Assembly (NCBI GenBank): GCA_963735445.1
Contig: CAVTLC010000043.1
Coordinates: forward strand, 121,670 to 185,669
From: AP-15 sp963735445
GTDB taxonomy: Bacteria; Pseudomonadota; Alphaproteobacteria; ATCC43930; CGMCC-115725
Reading direction: 5' to 3'
Length of the DNA: 64,000 bases
Under the pieces are notes generated by a model. It was not told the DNA's origin, ran no database searches, and saw only the letters and a program-made list of their open reading frames with translations. A program made the translations under genes and the position numbers. Of the stretch, positions 61,900 through 64,000 are shown in pieces. Every line of letters begins with the position of its first letter. The stretch's first letter is position 1.

Positions 61900-63720
61900 A
61901 TGAATTCTCACCCAAGATCCGAAAGCAGGCGGTCGAACAACCTAGCGATCCTCGTCGCCGCGGGGTTGTTTTCGACAATCGGAGTGCCGTCGCCCGCGCA
62001 AACAACCCAGCCCGCGCCGACGGCGGCCTCGAACGCGTGCGTCGGGGATAATGGCGGCATCACGCTGTCGCCGGGCTTTTGCGCCACCGTTTTTGCCGAC
62101 AAGCTCGGCCACGCCCGGCACATGGCGGTCGCTCCGAACGGGGTCGTCTACGTCAATACCTGGAGCGGCCGCTATTACCATAACGCCCCGCCGCCGCCCG
62201 GCGGATTTCTGATCGCTCTGCAGGATAGCAACGGCAGCGGCCACGCCGACAAGATCGTGCGCTTTGGCCCGACCGCGGCCGACGGCAATCACGGAGGGAC
62301 CGGCATCGCGATCTACAATGGCTACGTCTATGCCGAAACCAACGATCGCATTGTGCGCTATCCGCTGCCGACGAACGGGACGGGGATCGCGCCGACCGCA
62401 GCAGCGCAGACCGTCGTATCGGGATTGCCGCTGACCGGCGACCACCCGATGCATCCCTTTGCGATCGACGCACAGGGGAACCTCTATGTCGATCTGGGCT
62501 CGGCGACCAATTCGTGCCAGAGCGAGAACCGCATGCCCGACGTGCCGGGCAATAATCCCTGCACCGAGTTGAAGACCCGGGGCGGCACCTGGCGTTACGA
62601 CGCCAATCGCCTCGATCAGCATTTCTCGCCGGCTGAGCGCTTTGTCACCGGTCTGCGCAATGGCGAGGGCATCTCGTTTGATTCCGCGGGCAGGATTTTC
62701 GCGACAATGCACGGCCGCGACCAGCTCGGGCAGAACTGGCCTAAGCTGTACACATTGAAGCAAAACGCCAATCAGCCCGCCGAGGAATTGGTCCAAGAGC
62801 ACCAGGGCGCCGATTTCGGCTGGCCTTATTGCTATTATGACGGTTTCCAGCACAAGCTCGTATTGGCGCCGGAATATGGCGGCGATGGCGGCAAAGCAGT
62901 TGGCGTTTGCGCGCAAAAGGAGGCGCCGGTGGCGGCGTTCCCGGCGCATTGGGCGCCCAATGACATGCTGATCTACGAGGGCAGCCAGTTCCCGACCGCC
63001 TACAAAGACGGGGCCTTTATTGCGTTTCACGGGTCGTGGAACCGCGCGCCGGAGCCGCAGGGCGGCTACAATGTCGTGTTCCAGCCATTGGCCGACGGCA
63101 AGGCCTCCGGGCCGTTTGTCGTCTTTGCGGACGGGTTCGCCGGCGCGGTCAAACAGCCGGGCCAGGCGGCGCATCGCCCGACCGGACTGGCGGTCGCACC
63201 CGACGGTTCATTGTATATCGCCGACGATCAGGGCGGCCGGATTTGGCATGTCACGTTCCAGGGCGGCAACAAAGCGAGCGGAATTGCCGCCGCCGCGCCG
63301 TCGCCATCGGGCCAGCAGGCCTCGACCTCCGGCAACCCGCTGCCGCCGGAAGGCATCCATCCAAACGCCGGTGCCGCCGCCCTGCCGATACCGCCCGGCT
63401 CGTCGCCGGATCAGGTGGCATTGGGTGACCGTATTTTTCACGGACAAGCCGACGGCGGAACCTGCTCGGGATGTCACGGCACGAACGGCAAAGGCTCTGC
63501 AATAGGGTCCGATTTGACCGATGGCAAATGGCTGTGGGGCAATGGCAGTGTTGCCGCGATCGAGCGGACCATCGCCCAGGGCGTCCCGCATCCCAAGAAC
63601 CACACTGGCGCCATGCCGCCAATGGGCGGCGCGCAATTATCCCAAGCCGATCTCGCCGCAGTAGCCGATTACGTCTGGGCAATCGGCCACCAGAACCAGG
63701 CATCGAACGCCACCCGCTGA
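61900..63720 (+). CDS. PQQ-type sugar (sorbosone) dehydrogenase fused to cytochrome c
   Basis: 606 residues from ATG 61900 with AGGGAGG nine bases before. A signal sequence (NNLAILVAAGLFSTIGVPSP) is followed by a six-bladed GSDH-type propeller: RHMAVAPNGVVYVNTWSGR, GLRNGEGISFDSAGRIFATM, EHQGADFGWPYCYYDGF, FIAFHGSWNRAPEPQGGYN and GLAVAPDGSLYIADDQGGRI. After a proline/serine linker, a class I cytochrome c domain begins with the haem motif CSGCH in DGGTCSGCHGTNGKGS; the axial methionine is in TGAMPPMGGAQL. The fused form can pass electrons from the quinone cofactor directly to the respiratory chain. It oxidises aldoses or related sugars in the periplasm. PQQ biosynthesis genes are not in the window. 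Confidence 0.9.
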   Translation: MNSHPRSESRRSNNLAILVAAGLFSTIGVPSPAQTTQPAPTAASNACVGDNGGITLSPGFCATVFADKLGHARHMAVAPNGVVYVNTWSGRYYHNAPPPPGGFLIALQDSNGSGHADKIVRFGPTAADGNHGGTGIAIYNGYVYAETNDRIVRYPLPTNGTGIAPTAAAQTVVSGLPLTGDHPMHPFAIDAQGNLYVDLGSATNSCQSENRMPDVPGNNPCTELKTRGGTWRYDANRLDQHFSPAERFVTGLRNGEGISFDSAGRIFATMHGRDQLGQNWPKLYTLKQNANQPAEELVQEHQGADFGWPYCYYDGFQHKLVLAPEYGGDGGKAVGVCAQKEAPVAAFPAHWAPNDMLIYEGSQFPTAYKDGAFIAFHGSWNRAPEPQGGYNVVFQPLADGKASGPFVVFADGFAGAVKQPGQAAHRPTGLAVAPDGSLYIADDQGGRIWHVTFQGGNKASGIAAAAPSPSGQQASTSGNPLPPEGIHPNAGAAALPIPPGSSPDQVALGDRIFHGQADGGTCSGCHGTNGKGSAIGSDLTDGKWLWGNGSVAAIERTIAQGVPHPKNHTGAMPPMGGAQLSQADLAAVADYVWAIGHQNQASNATR

Positions 63721-63745
63721 ACCATCCATCAAGTTGCAGTTAACA

Positions 63746-63772
63746 GCGGGCCACGCCGGCGGTGGGGCCCGC
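63746..63772 (+). terminator. Hairpin after the dehydrogenase gene
   Basis: GCGGGCC (63746-63752) pairs with GGCCCGC (63766-63772), 26 bases past the stop; the loop itself holds CGCCGGCG. A run of As rather than Ts follows, so it is only a possible terminator. Confidence 0.45.
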
Positions 63773-63783
63773 ACGGTAAAAAC

Positions 63784-63910
63784 CTTGCAGGAAAGCGTGC
63801 GCCAGACACGCGGCACCGCCCCGCCCAGATCCTCTACGCCAAAGTCTCCACCGCGGCGCCGGCGGCGTGTTCGCCGCAAGGCAAAATCCTGAACTCGAAC
63901 CAATCGCCGC
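63784..63910 (+). pseudogene. Thiolase 3'-end relic 2
   Basis: The stretch aligns base by base with 60119-60247 of the thiolase gene: TTGCAGGAAAGCGTGCGCC corresponds to the gene's TTGCAGGAGAGCGTGCGCC, and the similarity continues through the part encoding the C-terminal SVCHG loop, with deletions. It reads TLQESVRQTRG before the frame fails. Same orientation as the gene, 3.5 kb away. The remaining bases to the window end hold nothing recognised. Confidence 0.8.
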
Positions 63911-64000
63911 GAGCCGCTTGAGATGTTCTCTGGGGATTCCATGCCGCTCGATAAATGCGGCAGCTATGAAGGCTCGGGGCTATCGCTCTGTCCGCAGCGA

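Noticed and set aside
63637..63942. 101-codon minus-strand frame at the window end
   Set aside because: It is antisense to the dehydrogenase end and the thiolase relic, arginine-rich and without family features.
1..64000. tRNA, rRNA and complete insertion sequences
   Set aside because: No T-loop-like GGTTCGAATCC context with a cloverleaf, no rRNA sequence and no transposase frame were found by eye.

Overview
The window is GC-rich, densely coded DNA from the chromosome of an alphaproteobacterium, probably an uncultured soil or Rhodospirillales/Rhizobiales-like lineage. The evidence is gene order: rne followed by an M48 metalloprotease and a DsbA-like protein, mrcA next to prfB, and dgt, argS, SPOR protein, nagZ, site-2 protease, scpA, scpB in a row. 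The order-level assignment is inference. No rRNA, tRNA, CRISPR array, phage or complete insertion sequence was seen.

Layout. 1-13 kb is accessory catabolism: an amidohydrolase, an isoprenylcysteine-methyltransferase-like protein, two MFS transporters, a 2OG-Fe(II) oxygenase, a flavin monooxygenase, a DoxX-like protein, a nucleoside phosphorylase, an AtuA/DUF4387 pair and, divergently, a Rieske oxygenase. 13.6-19.5 kb is a complete peptide-type ABC importer operon that also encodes an unrecognised 90-residue protein. 19.6-24.8 kb holds a protein built of five-residue repeats, a hybrid histidine kinase, a VOC protein, an HD hydrolase and a LOG-family protein. 25-29 kb is a lower-GC patch with two toxin-antitoxin modules, an unknown gene, dispersed repeats and an MFS transporter. 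29-31 kb carries an oxalyl-CoA-decarboxylase-like enzyme. 31-42 kb is core: prfB with its programmed frameshift, mrcA, rne, M48 protease, DsbA-like protein, maiA. 42-49 kb has a TonB receptor, hydantoinase B, a third toxin-antitoxin module, a toxin relic and a patatin-like lipoprotein. 49-57 kb is the dgt to scpB core block. 57-64 kb is accessory: a four-domain rhodanese, a DUF35/thiolase pair, an unknown protein and a PQQ-type sugar dehydrogenase fused to cytochrome c.

Two points matter for reading the window. First, at least fifteen single-base frame breaks occur, several in homopolymers, and they hit essential genes such as rne and scpB. Every affected gene regains a length divisible by three when the indels are undone, so most are probably assembly errors. 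The break in prfB is different: it is the classic programmed +1 site. Second, short copies of the 3' ends of resident genes recur as direct repeats around unrelated genes. The DUF4387 tail flanks the DoxX/phosphorylase pair, and the thiolase tail recurs two or three times around the genes after it. This suggests a recurrent insertion or duplication process acting at gene 3' ends, and it is the least explained structure here.
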